Shown here in pieces: positions 1-12,682 of a DNA stretch of 64,000 nt. The notes beneath the pieces were generated by a model. That model was not told where the DNA came from. It ran no database searches and was given only the letters and a program-made list of their open reading frames with translations. The stretch comes from Trichinella spiralis (taxonomy: Eukaryota > Nematoda > Enoplea > Trichinellida > Trichinellidae). The translations under genes were made by a program, and so were the position numbers. Position 1 is the first letter of the stretch; every line of letters begins with the position of its first letter. The DNA lies in assembly GCA_000181795.3 (NCBI GenBank), contig CM012953.1, forward strand, positions 15,113,353-15,177,352, written 5' to 3'.

Positions 1-742
1 CGTAATAAGTAAAGATATGCATATTTGAATGAGCAGTTAAATTGAATTGAATTGGTGTAATTAAAAATTTTTCATTTAAAAAAATGATTCGCATAAATTA
101 ATAACAATCATTCAATCAGTCGATCAAACTGATGATGATGTAGTGAATAATGTACCTTTGATTGTGGGCGTTATTTTGATGTTGTTTGTGCAACTTAATT
201 TAGTCACGCACATAATTTTATCACTTCCGTTTCATCTTGATATTGAAACTTTTTCTGATCAATAAAACTCTTGTTATTTATATTATTCAAGATCAATATT
301 TGAAATCCTATCGAAATATCTAAAAACAACGCCAATTGTCTACAATTGAACAACAATTTTGAAGTATACTGTATATAAATTTTTTTAATTTTCAAAATTT
401 TAATTGAAATTTAATTAATAAATTCACTAATGATTGTATTTAAAAGAAAACCAGTAGCGAGTTTTACAGAAACTGATGGTTTGACGGTGATTGATTATTA
501 TAAATTTTTTCAGTTATGCTTCAATTGTTAATATGACATTTGTTTGTTGCTTAATTTTTCACTAATTTTTTTTACAATTTATTTGATAATGAATGAAATT
601 GAATATTAATTTTTATAAATTTAAACAATGATAATCGTTGTTTATCGACGAATAAAACCATTTGTTTATGTGTTTGTTTGTCTGTTTAATGTACTAATGT
701 TTAGTAATCTTGAACTTTAGAATTTTCAGTTGCATTAACTTT
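1..742. other. AT-rich sequence, no gene seen
   Basis: No open frame with coding character is visible on either strand. There are long A/T runs and a (GAT)n-like patch near 132. It may be intergenic or intronic sequence of a gene to the left. Confidence 0.5.
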
Positions 743-1099
743 TCATTGTTGATCTACTTGCTCAATAGAGTAGATTTGATTTTCGATTTTGCAATATTTA
801 AAAGCTATATGGCCGATCAGAAGCATATTAATTACGTTCATTGAAGATTGCAGGCGGTGAATTTGTGCACACGCAATTGTGCGCACTATGAAAACAGCAG
901 CTGTCGAAGAATAGCGAGATATTTTGTCGCTGCTCACCGCCTTGGGAATTACATTTGCACACTGAATTATGCTATAAATGAAGAAATAGCTATGCGTAAA
1001 CAAGCAACCAATTGTTGCAAATGCTCGCCTCCACCCCTCGCATACTGCTGTAACAACGTGTGAAACAACAATGATAAATTTGATGGTTAAAAAATCCAT
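743..1099 (-). CDS. possible small ORF, strand ambiguous
   Basis: An ATG-started 118-codon frame runs leftward. It begins MDFLTIKFIIVVSHVV, a hydrophobic start that could be a signal anchor. The opposite strand of the same stretch (about 851-1063) is also open. There it follows an acceptor-like ATTGCAG and encodes a cysteine-rich stretch ending in paired cysteines (NCCKC, YCCNN). The core, about 840-1070, is less AT-rich than its surroundings, which suggests real coding sequence on one strand. I do not recognise either protein. Either it is a single-exon minus-strand gene, or it is the last exon of a plus-strand cysteine-rich protein. Confidence 0.27.
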   Translation of the reverse strand: MDFLTIKFIIVVSHVVTAVCEGWRRAFATIGCLFTHSYFFIYSIIQCANVIPKAVSSDKISRYSSTAAVFIVRTIACAQIHRLQSSMNVINMLLIGHIAFKYCKIENQIYSIEQVDQQ

Positions 1100-1719
1100 T
1101 TTTAATTTTCAAATGATTAGCCCAAATCGATGCATTTTTGTACACGTTGTAGTAAAATTAATCTTTGCCTCTGTACTCTTTGTACTCTTTTTTTCGACTC
1201 GTCAAATGTATCGCGAAGATTAATTAAAATTTTCCACCTAACCACGGTGATTAAATTAATTCGTTCAATGTTTTTGTAAAAACGCATTATGACAACTTGA
1301 CAAGTGTATCTTCAATTATTGTAGAAAGCAGTAGCATTGTTTGGACAATGAAAACTAGAAATTTTGCTAAATTCATTTATTTTACACGTGAAATATATTC
1401 GATATGAAATGAATAATGTCGAAAGGTTGAATTGTACACAATTCAGTTGATTCAATCAATATTGATAGGAAAAAAAAGAATTACTGATTTTGTAAATTAA
1501 AATACATTAATCAATCAAAGTGAATGAAAAGCATTTTACATCAAAACAAAAAGAAGTGAATGTTCAGTAATAGTAGAAAAGAAAAATAATATTCTATGGA
1601 CAAGAAGCATCTCTCCTGGAATAACAATCGAAATTTCGATAGCACAACCCCGATGATTTTATAGCAAGCACTGGTAAAAGTTGAAAAATAAAATAATAAT
1701 AATAATAACTGATAAATGT

Positions 1720-2751
1720 TTAAACTGTTCCAGATATCGCATCTTGACCGTTTCCGTTTTGTTGCTGATTTTGAGAGGACGCCTTTCTCGGATAAAGTAC
1801 ACCCTGCGCTTCGAGATGTTTTCTCGTCAAAAAACTTCTGCACAATTTTATATTGAAAAATAAAAAAAATTTGCATTAAAAAGAAAACCCACCGAACACT
1901 GGCTTGAATCATCACTGCCGCTTCTTCTGGTGACAAGACGCGTTCGGGGCGCGCATCCATGCTCATCGACCGTCCACGTTCTGGATGCAATATTTCGTTA
2001 TGATTGTGGTGAATTTTTATTCCTTCTTGTTGAAGATGTTTTCTAGTCAAATATCCACTAAAATATTGGTGATCAAAATAAAAATTATTTTCAATAAACA
2101 AAACCTCACCGAATGTTAGCTTGTATTTTTGTTGCACTGCTTATCTTTACTGGATCAGAATCGCTTGAAAAAAAGAAATATTATAAAATAATTATTATTA
2201 TCATCACAGATATTTATATTATTTACCCTTGCATGAAGTTGTTTTGCTGAATAGTTGCTTTCGATTCGACACTTTCCATTGCAGCAGTTTTGTCGTCTGA
2301 ACTTTGCAAACCCAGTCGTCGAGCCTGTATGACAAAATTAAATCCTGTTCATCAAAATAGGCGCACTGTAACGCCCACGCGATTCCCAACAAAGCCTACC
2401 TCTTTTGTCAACGTGGTCTGGAATGCGGCGTACATTTCTTTATTGTTCAACGGATTGTCGTGCACTTCTGAAATCCACAATTGATATAAATTTAATAAAT
2501 GCGAAGAATAAACGAGGAAAAAAACAGAATGAAAGCAAAAAGAGAGGTTTTAAGTTTGATTGATTGGATTTTTTTTAAGCTGAAAAATTGCAATCACCTT
2601 CTCTGACTTGAAGCAGCGTTTGAAAAAACAGTGCGCAAAACGAGCAGATATCTTGAGGACGATAGCAGAGCACTTCCCGTGCTAAAGCGACCAACAATGG
2701 ACGCAATCCTGGCGGGATGGCGTTTTCTAAATCCACGGCCGATTGAGGCAT
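1720..2751 (-). CDS. RIIa-domain, double-IQ protein (SPA17/CABYR-like)
   Basis: Six exons: 2751-2598, 2467-2400, 2324-2227, 2163-2110, 2057-1893 and 1837-1720. They join in frame to 218 aa with GT-AG splice sites throughout. Residues about 8-50 form an RIIa dimerisation/docking domain (IPPGLRPLLVALAREVL, then FFQTLLQVRE), the same order as sperm protein SPA17. This fold binds AKAP helices. Two IQ motifs follow: ATKIQANIRGYLTRKHL and, about 50 residues on, AAVMIQASVRSFLTRKHLEAQG; IQ motifs bind calmodulin-type proteins. An intron splits each IQ at the same Arg codon (phase 2), so the second is an exon-level duplicate. The ATG is the first after an in-frame TAG and has an AG directly before it. 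The Q/N-rich tail ends at TAA. The family works with cAMP/Ca signalling in cilia and sperm flagella; the role here is unknown. Confidence 0.8.
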
Positions 2752-2866
2752 CTGCACGTACGACAACGTCTATGATTCACCAATACTGAATTGACGTAGA
2801 GAGAAGCTTTTCAGTTGTTCTTCTTGTTGTTGTTGCTTACTCAAAAAAAAATAAAGCTATCAACGA

Positions 2867-2874
2867 TGACGTCA
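2867..2874. promoter_or_regulatory. perfect CRE palindrome TGACGTCA
   Basis: This full cAMP-response element (CREB/ATF site) lies about 116 bases upstream of the start codon of the RIIa/IQ gene. By base composition such an 8-mer is expected about 0.5 times per 64 kb, and I found three. Placement is suggestive; function is untested. Confidence 0.35.
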
Positions 2875-5800
2875 ACCAGACTGAATATGGATCAAAAGAT
2901 GGTGTAACAAAGCTGTCAAACTGCTAGGGATAAATGTGAGGAAGCAATTTTGAAAAGAAAAAAACTGTTGGATAAAATTTGGATAAAAGGAGAGCCAATA
3001 TGAGCAATCTATTCGACCGTCCAGCAAGCAAATGCTCAAGAGGAGCGATCGAAAAGTGAACATTCGTCAACTTCATCCATCGATCCAGAGCACACTGCAA
3101 TCTTTGCTTGCTCTGTGTGCCTGCCGATGAAGCAGCAGCAGCAGCAGCAGCATCAACAACAATAATGATAATGATAACAATAACCGCAAATCCAACGGCA
3201 ATTACTCAATTTGTGAAGATTGAATTTTCCATTTTTCAAACAATTCATAACTGAACTGTTTGTTATTCGATCCGATTTGTCATTAAACTTTAATCGATAT
3301 TTTTATGTTTGTGCATCGAATATTATTTTACTTCATTTTTATGATATCTTTTCATTTATTGAAAACAAAATATTCAATTTTGCCACTGCAAAGTGTACAA
3401 ATTAAACCAGTGGCGCATATTATTTATTACTGCATACGCTTTGGGCTAAATTCGAAAATCTGCTCTCCAACAGTGATGCAATGTTTGTAGAAATGAAAGT
3501 GCACTTAACAACAATATGAATAAATAAAATGTTTGAAAAGACCTACCACTTTGAGTATTGTTTATGCACTTTTCAATTTCAATTTTATTTCACTGCTATC
3601 AACAATTGTAATATTAAAAAAATTATTAAATCTTGATGAATATGACCATTTTTAATTTCAAAAATACAAAACAAGTAATTTGAAACTAGTAATGGAATTA
3701 TTTCTATTTTTTTCGTTTAACAAAAGAAAGATCAGGTTGAAAGTTATATTTATAGCAAAAGCATTTGCTATTTTTAAACTCCTTTTCAACATGCTGTTAT
3801 TATTATTATTTATAACAAGAATTTATTACAAAAATAACTTTACAAACATGTTCATTTAATTTTACAACTCTTTTGTCAAGTGTTAAACGTGAATAATGAT
3901 CAAAATATTTTTTCAATTCAATTTGCTGTTGAAATTCTAACCTGCTAGTGGGAAAAACAAAAGTAGATTTGCATATTTTATTGAAACTTAAAAATTTAAA
4001 TTATCAAAAAATTTTAAGTATCAATCAATCAGGCATTTTAGAAATTAAAAGACGCAAATTTATTATTAAGCTATACTATAAATAAGTGTTCAATTTTATA
4101 TTACACAATTCTACCCCTCATGCAGATATGAAATGAAGTTTAATAATTTCTTATTAAAATGATGAATATTGAATCAAATGAAAATTCCCCGATTGAAATT
4201 ACAATCCAGAGAAGCTGCAAAAACTAATTTCAATACACACTTTCACTTTTGCCAAATTATTGGGCATAAGTTGCAATTTTTATCAAATTCAATAATAAAT
4301 TCAAATACATTAATGCAATGCAAAAATAGAAAAAATTTTTTTTATCAAATCAACATTATTCACTTGATGCAAAGTGTTTCATATCGTAATTGATTTATTA
4401 CTATTACTGCTGCTGTAGTATAGACAAGAGATGTTTTAAAGATTTAAAAATTAAAATCGATTAATTTTTTTAAATTAAATTAATATAAAAAGTACAATTG
4501 ATTAGATTTTCATTTGTGATTACAAATTAAGAAATCATTTTTCCAATTATTATATAAAATTATAATAATTTCATACTTTTGACAGACCTTCAACTTCTTC
4601 TTCGAATATCAATATGATTCTGAATTTTGAATTTATATAATGAAACACGTTTTTCCAGTTTTTCTCCATTTTGAACAACAATTGAAAACATCTTGCTATT
4701 TTTTATGCTTCATTAAATAATATTAATTTTAAAATGGAAAAATAAAAATTAATAATTTCTAATATAACAGTTATTGTCTTCTCACTTCACTTCGCAAATG
4801 TACTATTATATGACAAAAACGAACACATCCTTCGAAGTGCAATTATCTTGAATTTATATGATTTTATTAAAAATAGAAACAACTATAAACACATAAATGA
4901 CGGACAAAAAACGTTGCATTTCATATGATGATAATGATACGATCGAATATTTTCAGTTGAATTTGAAATTTTTTAATGCCTTTAATGCATAATACTTTTA
5001 TTTGAAAAATTTTACGTCTGATAATTTTTCTGCTTTTATTTTTTATTATTTCGCCAATTTCTCCATTTGAAATAAAAAGATTTACTGACAATCCAAAAGA
5101 TTTTGTTGTTGATTGAAGTTCATTTTCTTTTGAACATTGCTTTAAACATATTTTACTTTAAAATTAAAATAATTATTAACAGACATCTGAAAATGTTGAA
5201 AATGAAAATAACAAAAATGTACCAAATAAGAGAATCAAATGAAATGAAAAGAGGAACGTCAAAAGTTCATCTGACACTAATTTTACCTGACATTAAAAAT
5301 GAAAACCAATTTCTTTTATTTTTAAAATAATCACACTCTGTAAGTAACAATTAAATTAACCATATTTTATTATGACTGCCTCGATGAAAAGTAGCATTTC
5401 ACTAATCCGCCCGTTCAAGCGTAAAAATTTCTCCTCTTGACTAGAATTAAATTAAATGTCATATACGGAAATTGTTTATACATTTCAATTAACATATTCA
5501 CTGACATATGTGACAACTGAAAATGACATCTCGTTGCAAATTCAATCTGCAAATATGCGACAACTTTATCTGCAATAAGCACTGATTTTGCAAAAAAAAA
5601 AAAGCTTTTAACATATTGACACTTTTTTTGAAAAAAAACCATAAAAATAATTATTTGTTCTGAAATAATATATTGAATAATAATAGAAGAAAACAAGCAA
5701 TTTTTTGTTCTTTTGTAAATATTAATAATTATATATTTGGATTAAAACTACAAATTATGAAAACATTTTTCATTAAACGTTTTTTATTGGAAGAAAAAGC

Positions 5801-8800
5801 AAACAATATGCTTACTTTGAAGCAGTTGAAAAAGCGGAATAAGATAAAGTTGAAGATGAATATGATGATGATGATGTTTGCTGCCCAGGTGGTCAAGTTG
5901 GCTATTTTTTCAAATGTGAAAATATGCTGAAAAATGTTTTAGCAACAACAAATATGATAATATAATGTCGAATCAAGAGAGACGTCTGCAAGCTGATCAG
6001 AGCTGCATCCAGCTGCGAGACTGCAACTGATATGCAAGCAAGCTTGATACTTGTCGACTTTGGAACTTGAATGTCGTAGTAATTGCCTTCCAATCAGAAT
6101 CATCATCATCATCATCTTCGTCTTCCACCTCCCCCATCCTGTCAGCAACTTATTCAACAATAGCAAATTGCCTTCTGACGCATAAGCTAACATGATTTTT
6201 TTAAATAATAATTAAATGAAAAAATGTATATGTAAAAGAAAAAGAAGATGATGATGATAAACTAGAATATATATATCTATATAAAGGCAACATGAGGGGG
6301 TGGAGATGATGATGAACAATAATAAAAAAAATTAAATTATTATTTTGTGAAAATATTGAGATGAGAAAAATATGAAAAAAACAAATAATACATTTTAATT
6401 GAAACTTTCCAAAATGTGAGTGAATCGATTTTCAGCAAAGCACAATTCTATTCTCAATTGTACTTTAGAGTAATTTCATAAATCGAACCCTTTGCAAATG
6501 AGCGATTTTCAAAAAAAAAACAATTACCAACCAACGCACGCTTTAATTCACGTTGTAAAATTGATGTAAACATTTTCATTTTTCAAAAATTATTCAATAC
6601 AATAATATTATTAATTAATTACAATTATATTTATACATTCATTTGTTGACATTCGAAATATCGATCAAACTCTGCCATCTTTGAAAGTAGAAAGTAATAA
6701 TAGAAGATGTAGAAATAAAAAATTTATCAATGAAATTGAGATGTAGAAATTTACATCCACCTACAGTTTATATTTTTCAATTTCATTCTCAACGTAACAG
6801 CATATGAAATACATTCAAATTAAAAAATCATTTTTCATATTTGCTGAGAAAAAATATGCAAATAAATATATATATGTATACAGGGACGTTGGCACCTCTA
6901 ATTTATAGAGGAAGCGTGGATAGAGTATCCAGAAAATTTATCTGGGATCCAGAGGATGGACATAGTGAAAGTTGCATAAAATTCTTCCCAATGGAGAAGG
7001 GAGGCCGCCCATGTCGCCTTATCAACGATATTTTCTGTATATTTCATTTCTGAATTGCTTCTCTCTCTCTCTTTCAACGGTAACTGATGTGATAAATTTG
7101 ACATTTTTTCTTTGTGAAAAAATAATACTTGAAATTTTAATCACTCGTGCAGACTTCTTTTAAAAATTATGGATACTATCATAAACTGCTCAATATTCGA
7201 ATATATTCAATATTAATAAAATTTTCACTTCAATAACTTATTTCATTCCTTGTTTGAAATTTTGCTTAAACAAAAATTTCAAAACTTTTGACGCTTTTAT
7301 TTTTAAATTTACTTTACGAAATAATTAAATTTTAATTGAAAAAAGTACTATTTAATTGCTGCTTTTGCTTGAAAATAATTATCATATTTCAGAAATAAGA
7401 TCCACACACAACATTAACTCTGATCATTAACATTTAAAAATGCATTGATTATTAAGTGTCCAATTGGATAATAATTCAACATCAAATACAACGCTGATTT
7501 AATTTACTCGCATATAATTGTGATCTCTTTTTGTTGAGTGGAATACTTTTTTCACTCTCGATAATAAATTTTTAGCCATATACAAGCTCAATTTATTGAT
7601 TTTTGAAGAAGCTGTTAATGTCAGCAATGTCTTTGTAAAACAAAAGCAAAATTCAGTGGATTAGTAATAAATAGGCTGTTTAATTTAATCATTTGCACTA
7701 TAATACTTGTCTGTAAGCATATCTTTGCTGATGTGCATCAGTGCATTTCAATTAAAAGAGTTCGTCAGAAAATAACAAAATCTACAAGTAATTAAGAAGA
7801 ATATTTTATCAAATTTTCAGTCTATTTTCATTCTAAATGATGTAAAGTATTAATACATTTCCTTTAAAGCATTCAATCTTTTTACAATTCAATCTTACAC
7901 CAATTCTATTACATGTTAATCGAAACGTATTTTACACAAATCTATTGTTAATCTCAAATAAATAACTCTGCAATCTGTTGTACAACTGCTATGAGAGCTG
8001 TTCCTTATTAATAAGTAAAATTTCATTAAATAGCATAAGTATTAAAGTTATTACAGTCTTTTTTGTTTTAATGCGTACTTTTCACAAAAGCTCATTTATT
8101 GCAAAAACTACCACGATTAATAGCTTATGATGTACTTTACATTTTATGATTGAATTTAGATTTGATGAGCACTTCGCTTAATTAGTGTTAAAATTTACTG
8201 TCAAATAAAAAGCATAAACAGATGCCATTACTTGTTAGTTTTATGAGAACGTTTTGATCATCACATATAAAACAAGAAGTACTTCAAAACTAAATAAGAC
8301 AACATTTTTATAATCTTAAAGAATTTTCTTTCGAAAAATTCTGACACTGCTGTTAGTATAGTTTCAAATTTAAAAATTTGAAATGACTGTTAAATATTCA
8401 TATTATAACGGAATATTTATGCGAAATATGCTCAAGAAAACAAATCATTAAATATACTTCAAGAAAGATAAACTCTGATTTAATATTAATGAGTTATAAG
8501 GTTATAAGCCATCTTATAAAAAAATGCCCACTTTCTTGATATGATTTATGAAGCTAATATGAAAAACAAAAGAAAATTACCATATTAATCAATCAAAACT
8601 TTCTTAGATTACGGTAATCTATTTCAATTGTAGAATAAGTAGAAAAGAAGAAAATTTGATTAAAATTATTGAAAAATGGATTTATTAATGTATAAAAAAA
8701 TTTAAAATAAAAATAATTACTCAAGGAAAATGGATTAAATAAATTATCTGATTAATATTTTGATAAAACTACAGCAAGTTAACAGATATTCAAGTAACAT

Positions 8801-8925
8801 TTTGTTTACAGTATATATTTTTTATTATTTTGATTTTTAATTTGTTCAGTTGTTCGTGACTGTTGCTGTTTATGCGTTTAACTAAATGGAAATTGTTCTT
8901 CAATAACGAAGATAAAATATTTTTA
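2875..8925. other. long AT-rich intergenic stretch
   Basis: About 6 kb with no convincing gene. Open frames here are short and composed of A/T-driven residues (K, N, I, F, L). Two less AT-rich patches stand out: about 5980-6190, which is partly GATGAT-like, and about 6880-7035. Neither gives a recognisable product. Confidence 0.5.
3131..3152. repeat. (CAG)n microsatellite
   Basis: A short CAG run is followed by CAA/AAT/GAT-type triplets to about 3185, upstream of the RIIa/IQ gene. It is non-coding as far as I can see. Confidence 0.8.
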
Positions 8926-8941
8926 GTAAGTGTGCATTGTC

Positions 8942-10037
8942 ATGGCACAGGTCAATACTTCAAAAGCAAAGAATAAGTACAGAAACGTGAACAAACGAAA
9001 ATTCAAAAAGTTTAATTGGAAAAGAAAAGGAAAGAAAATTAACCACGAATTTGCAGGTGATAGCACGGGTTATTTCACCGATGATGAGTCAAATATGAAA
9101 AATGCGGCATTATCAAAGTCAGGAAAGAAGAACAACGAGCAGAATGTGGAATTTGGAGCTGAAAAAAAATTTGTCTATGACCAAAGGAAAACTGTCTCTG
9201 ATAGAAGAAATAAAAGCATAATGAGAAAAGAAGAAAGACGATTGCGACGAACAAAAGTGAAGATGAAGCAAACGGTATGCTGCAGTGACTGCTTATTCAT
9301 TGCACTTTATTGGTATTTTCTTTTTTGTAACAGCGAAAAATGATTTTGTGAAATTCATTGTAATTTTTATTGTTTTTGTTAAACATTATATGATTGTGAT
9401 ATTGTTAGAATGACTTTTTGAAGCACTGATATATTTCTATTATTAAGGTGTGTTATTGTTGCCGAAAGAAAGGTCATACGTTAGCAAATTGCGAGAGAAA
9501 CAATGACACCCAGAAGCTGGGTGTTTGTTTCAAATGTGGTTCTTTAGAACACACGTTGAAAAATTGTAAAAGCAAAGCAAACGGTAAATATATTTTTCAC
9601 TCCAACTCACATTAAATAAATATATATATATGAGTGATGGCTTGCAGGATTACCGTACGCATTTTGTTTTGTTTGCAATGGTCACGGACATCTTGCAAAA
9701 TCATGCAAAGAGAATCCTAATGGAATATATCCAAATGGTTTGTAATATAATTGAAAAATAGCAGATGATTTGAAATGAATTGCAATTTTGAATATTATCA
9801 GGTGGTTCGTGCAAGAAGTGTGGATCAATTTATCACTTGGTAAAAGATTGTGAAGCAAATAACAACGAAAGTTCCGGTAAATATTCCATTCAGTTCAGTA
9901 TTTTAAATGTTTAAACTTTCATTTATGAAGTTGTCACAACTTCGAAATTTGAAACTTTTGAAAGCGCCGATGCTGATCTAAGCCTGACTAATTTCTGGAA
10001 GAAGCCCCCGAAAAGAGAAAAGATTGTTAAATTTTAA
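8942..10037 (+). CDS. ZCCHC9: ZCCHC9-like four-zinc-knuckle protein
   Basis: Five exons (8942-9274, 9448-9583, 9648-9737, 9802-9876, 9931-10037) join in frame to 246 aa. The N-terminal half is Lys/Arg-rich and likely nuclear, ending RRLRRTKVKMKQT as in ZCCHC9. Four CCHC knuckles follow: CYCCRKKGHTLANC, CFKCGSLEHTLKNC, CFVCNGHGHLAKSC and CKKCGSIYHLVKDC. The conserved segment KENPNGIYPNGG sits between knuckles 3 and 4. The tail KKPPKREKIVKF matches the family C-terminus, so the last exon is secure although its acceptor (ATGAAG) is weak. The family is nucleolar and linked to rRNA processing and the exosome. A TTTTTAG acceptor-like site lies 15 bases before the ATG. An AATAAA signal is at 10070-10075. 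It is convergent with ACTR1. Confidence 0.9.
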
Positions 10038-10395
10038 AAATTAGCTATTTAATGTTTCTCTTGTTGCGAAATAAAAGGTGCATTTTTTCTGTTGTTTGTT
10101 CCATCACTTTTGAAAAACGATCTTTTCCACCAGTTGACGATGATTTAATACTGCGACATTTTCAACGTTTCTGCAATATGCAATGATTTAATTTGTGTTT
10201 TTACAATTTCAATAGACAGTTCACGTAAAATATAGAAAAAAAAAGAAAGCACAAGCGAACGAAATTTTCACTTATGGCATGATTGAATGGGAACAAAATG
10301 CCAGCAAAAGATAATCTAGCCGGATTTGCACGGAAGAAATAATCAAAAAGCAAAATGATTTTTTAATTCGTTCATTCATTCGTTGGTTGGTTGGT
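10038..10395. terminator. shared 3' region of convergent ZCCHC9 and ACTR1
   Basis: This 358-base gap separates the two stop codons. On the plus strand AATAAA at 10070 fits ZCCHC9 polyadenylation. I see no canonical AATAAA for ACTR1 on the minus strand, so its poly(A) signal may be a variant, or the 3' UTRs may overlap. Confidence 0.45.
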
Positions 10396-12682
10396 TCAGA
10401 AGCATTTCCGATGCACCACGCGTGCGCCCTCGTCTTCGTATTCTTTTTTCGAAATCCACATCTTGCGAAACGTATCCAAACTGGCCAATATGGAACCGCC
10501 GATCCAAGTGGAAAACAGACGTTCTTGGGGCGCGGTGATGCGAATTTTTATATCCTTTGGAGCGAGACGCTTCACCTCGTTCAACAGACGATCCCCGAAT
10601 CCTGGAAAGAGTGTACTACCGCCGGACAGGATGATATTCTGGTACAATTGTCGGCGCAGTTCGATATCCGATTTCTGGATACAATAGGCTAGACATTCAT
10701 GAGCACCTTCACACTCTTCGCCGATGAAATCCGGACGAAACAGAACTTCCGGAGCTCGAAATCTGCACGGTCCCAGTACCACCGTACTTCCGTCCGGTAG
10801 CATGTATTGCACCTGAAGTCACTTTTTCCAATGAATATACTGTTTGGTGAAAGGAAAATATTAAAATTTCCACAATCACCTTGTCCGAACTGCCCGTGTC
10901 GTCTCTCTGCGAATCGGTAGAAACTTGACAGATGCGTTCTTTGATTGTTCGAACAATTTCAAATTCAGAGCTGCGGTAAAACTCCACACCCTCTTTGCGT
11001 AAAAGCAGGCGCAGCAGACGAGTCACATCCCGTCCTGCTATATTTGTCCGAACTATACTGTGCGGCAGGGCAAAGCCTTCGAATATTGGTACAGCATGCG
11101 TCACACCATCACCACAGTCCAAAACAACCCCAGTAGTTCTTCCTTGAAAAAAAAACAATATACATAATTAGCATTACCATATGAACAAGAATGATAGAGT
11201 AATGAAGAATACCAGTGGAATATAAACTCAGAACTGCTTGCATTGAAATATACAATGCAGGTACGTTGAAGGTTTCGAAAAAATATTCAGCAGTACGTTC
11301 TCGGTTCTTGGACGGATTCATCGGTGGCTCGGTAAGTAGAACTGGATGTTCTTCTGGAAAAGTTTGCAGCTGATCTTTGCTGTACAAATGTTGCCAAATC
11401 AATTCCATGTCGTTCCAATTCTGCACAATCCCGTGTTCCATTGGATAACGAATGTTCAACAGGCCGCGATATTCGACTGCTTTGGAACCTGCAAAACAAC
11501 ACCTCTCCAATTCCGCTATATTCATACAAAGTTCAATGCAAACTGCTGCTTGAACTTTGAAGCTGGCAGGTGAAATTTACAAATAGATAGATATTCTCTC
11601 CTTCAACTGATTCATTTTCAGACGATTCACTCATACGCATATGTGGCCAATCTGCATATGTAGATTAAAATTTTATTTGAACATTTTATCATTTGAAGAA
11701 GCATTTTCTCACATCAACCGAATCGTTTTTTTTAAAGTTATCAATAAAATGAAAGAACCAATAGATCAATTCGGTGAAAAAATTAGTTTGCGGTGGAAAC
11801 AATTTGATGAACCGAACCTACCACATACATAATAACCAACAAATAAACTAAACTCCATTCAAATATGCAATTAAATAAGAGCATTTATTAAACAAATAAC
11901 GCCTTGCAATTTCCTAAAGAAGAAACCAAATTTTTGCAATAATAAATCAGCAAGTTGTCAATACACTGACACATGCATATCAGCAATCTGATGCTCAAGC
12001 ATCCTATGCTTCAAAATAAAAAGATTTCCAAAATAAACACTTACTTTTATTTTTATTCATAGATTTTCACCCAAAAATAACTCATTTCAAACTCAATTCA
12101 AAAATAAAATATAAATTCATATGAAGCTTTAAGAATTCACATGAAATTTCAATACAAAATCTATAATTATTTTTTCAAAGTTAAAAGAAAAAGAAGATAT
12201 TAAGCATTAATTTCATCAGTTTATCATCATCATTATTATTATTATTATTCTCAGAATTTTAAAATCAAACATAATGTATACGTCTGATTAAACATCAAGT
12301 AACGCAGAAGAAAACCTGTCATTAGAACCAGAATTCTTTACATTACAAAGAAAAAGATGAATCATTAAACAATATAAAATCTTTAAACAACTTTATATCT
12401 CATAAATATACTTTTTTTACTGAAAAATATTTAAATAAACTTTACAATCAGAGATTAATAAATTTTGTTTTTAATTTTTAATTAGATAAGAAACATTAAA
12501 TACTTACCAATAAAAACGTTGCCTTCTAATGCACCAGCCATAACCCGTACATGCTTAGGTCTTCCAACATAGTTCGGAAAATGACATTTCGGTGCCTGGT
12601 CTCCGGCAAAGCCAGCCTTTATTGTACCAGATCCATTGTCAATTACTATAGGTTGATTAGCAATCACGTCGTAGGAATTCAT
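10396..12682 (-). CDS. ACTR1: actin-related protein 1 (centractin, dynactin subunit)
   Basis: Four exons (12682-12508, 11488-11213, 11142-10880, 10812-10396) join in frame to 376 aa, the length of vertebrate ARP1. Family hallmarks are all present: N-terminal [20 protein letters not shown] (phosphate loop 1), [49 protein letters not shown] (phosphate loop 2), [15 protein letters not shown] and the C-terminal [14 protein letters not shown]. Arp1 forms the short actin-like filament of dynactin, which links dynein to cargo in the cytoplasm. The first intron is about 1 kb and the others are under 100 bases. An AG-ended acceptor-like site (ATATCAG) lies 7 bases before the ATG. Nothing looks broken. 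Confidence 0.96.

Noticed and set aside
3131-3185. CAG/CAA run as a coding poly-Gln tract
   Set aside because: No extended frame with coding character on either side. Treated as a microsatellite.
10387-10692. Plus-strand frames of about 100 codons over ACTR1 exon 4
   Set aside because: Shadows of the highly conserved ACTR1 coding strand.
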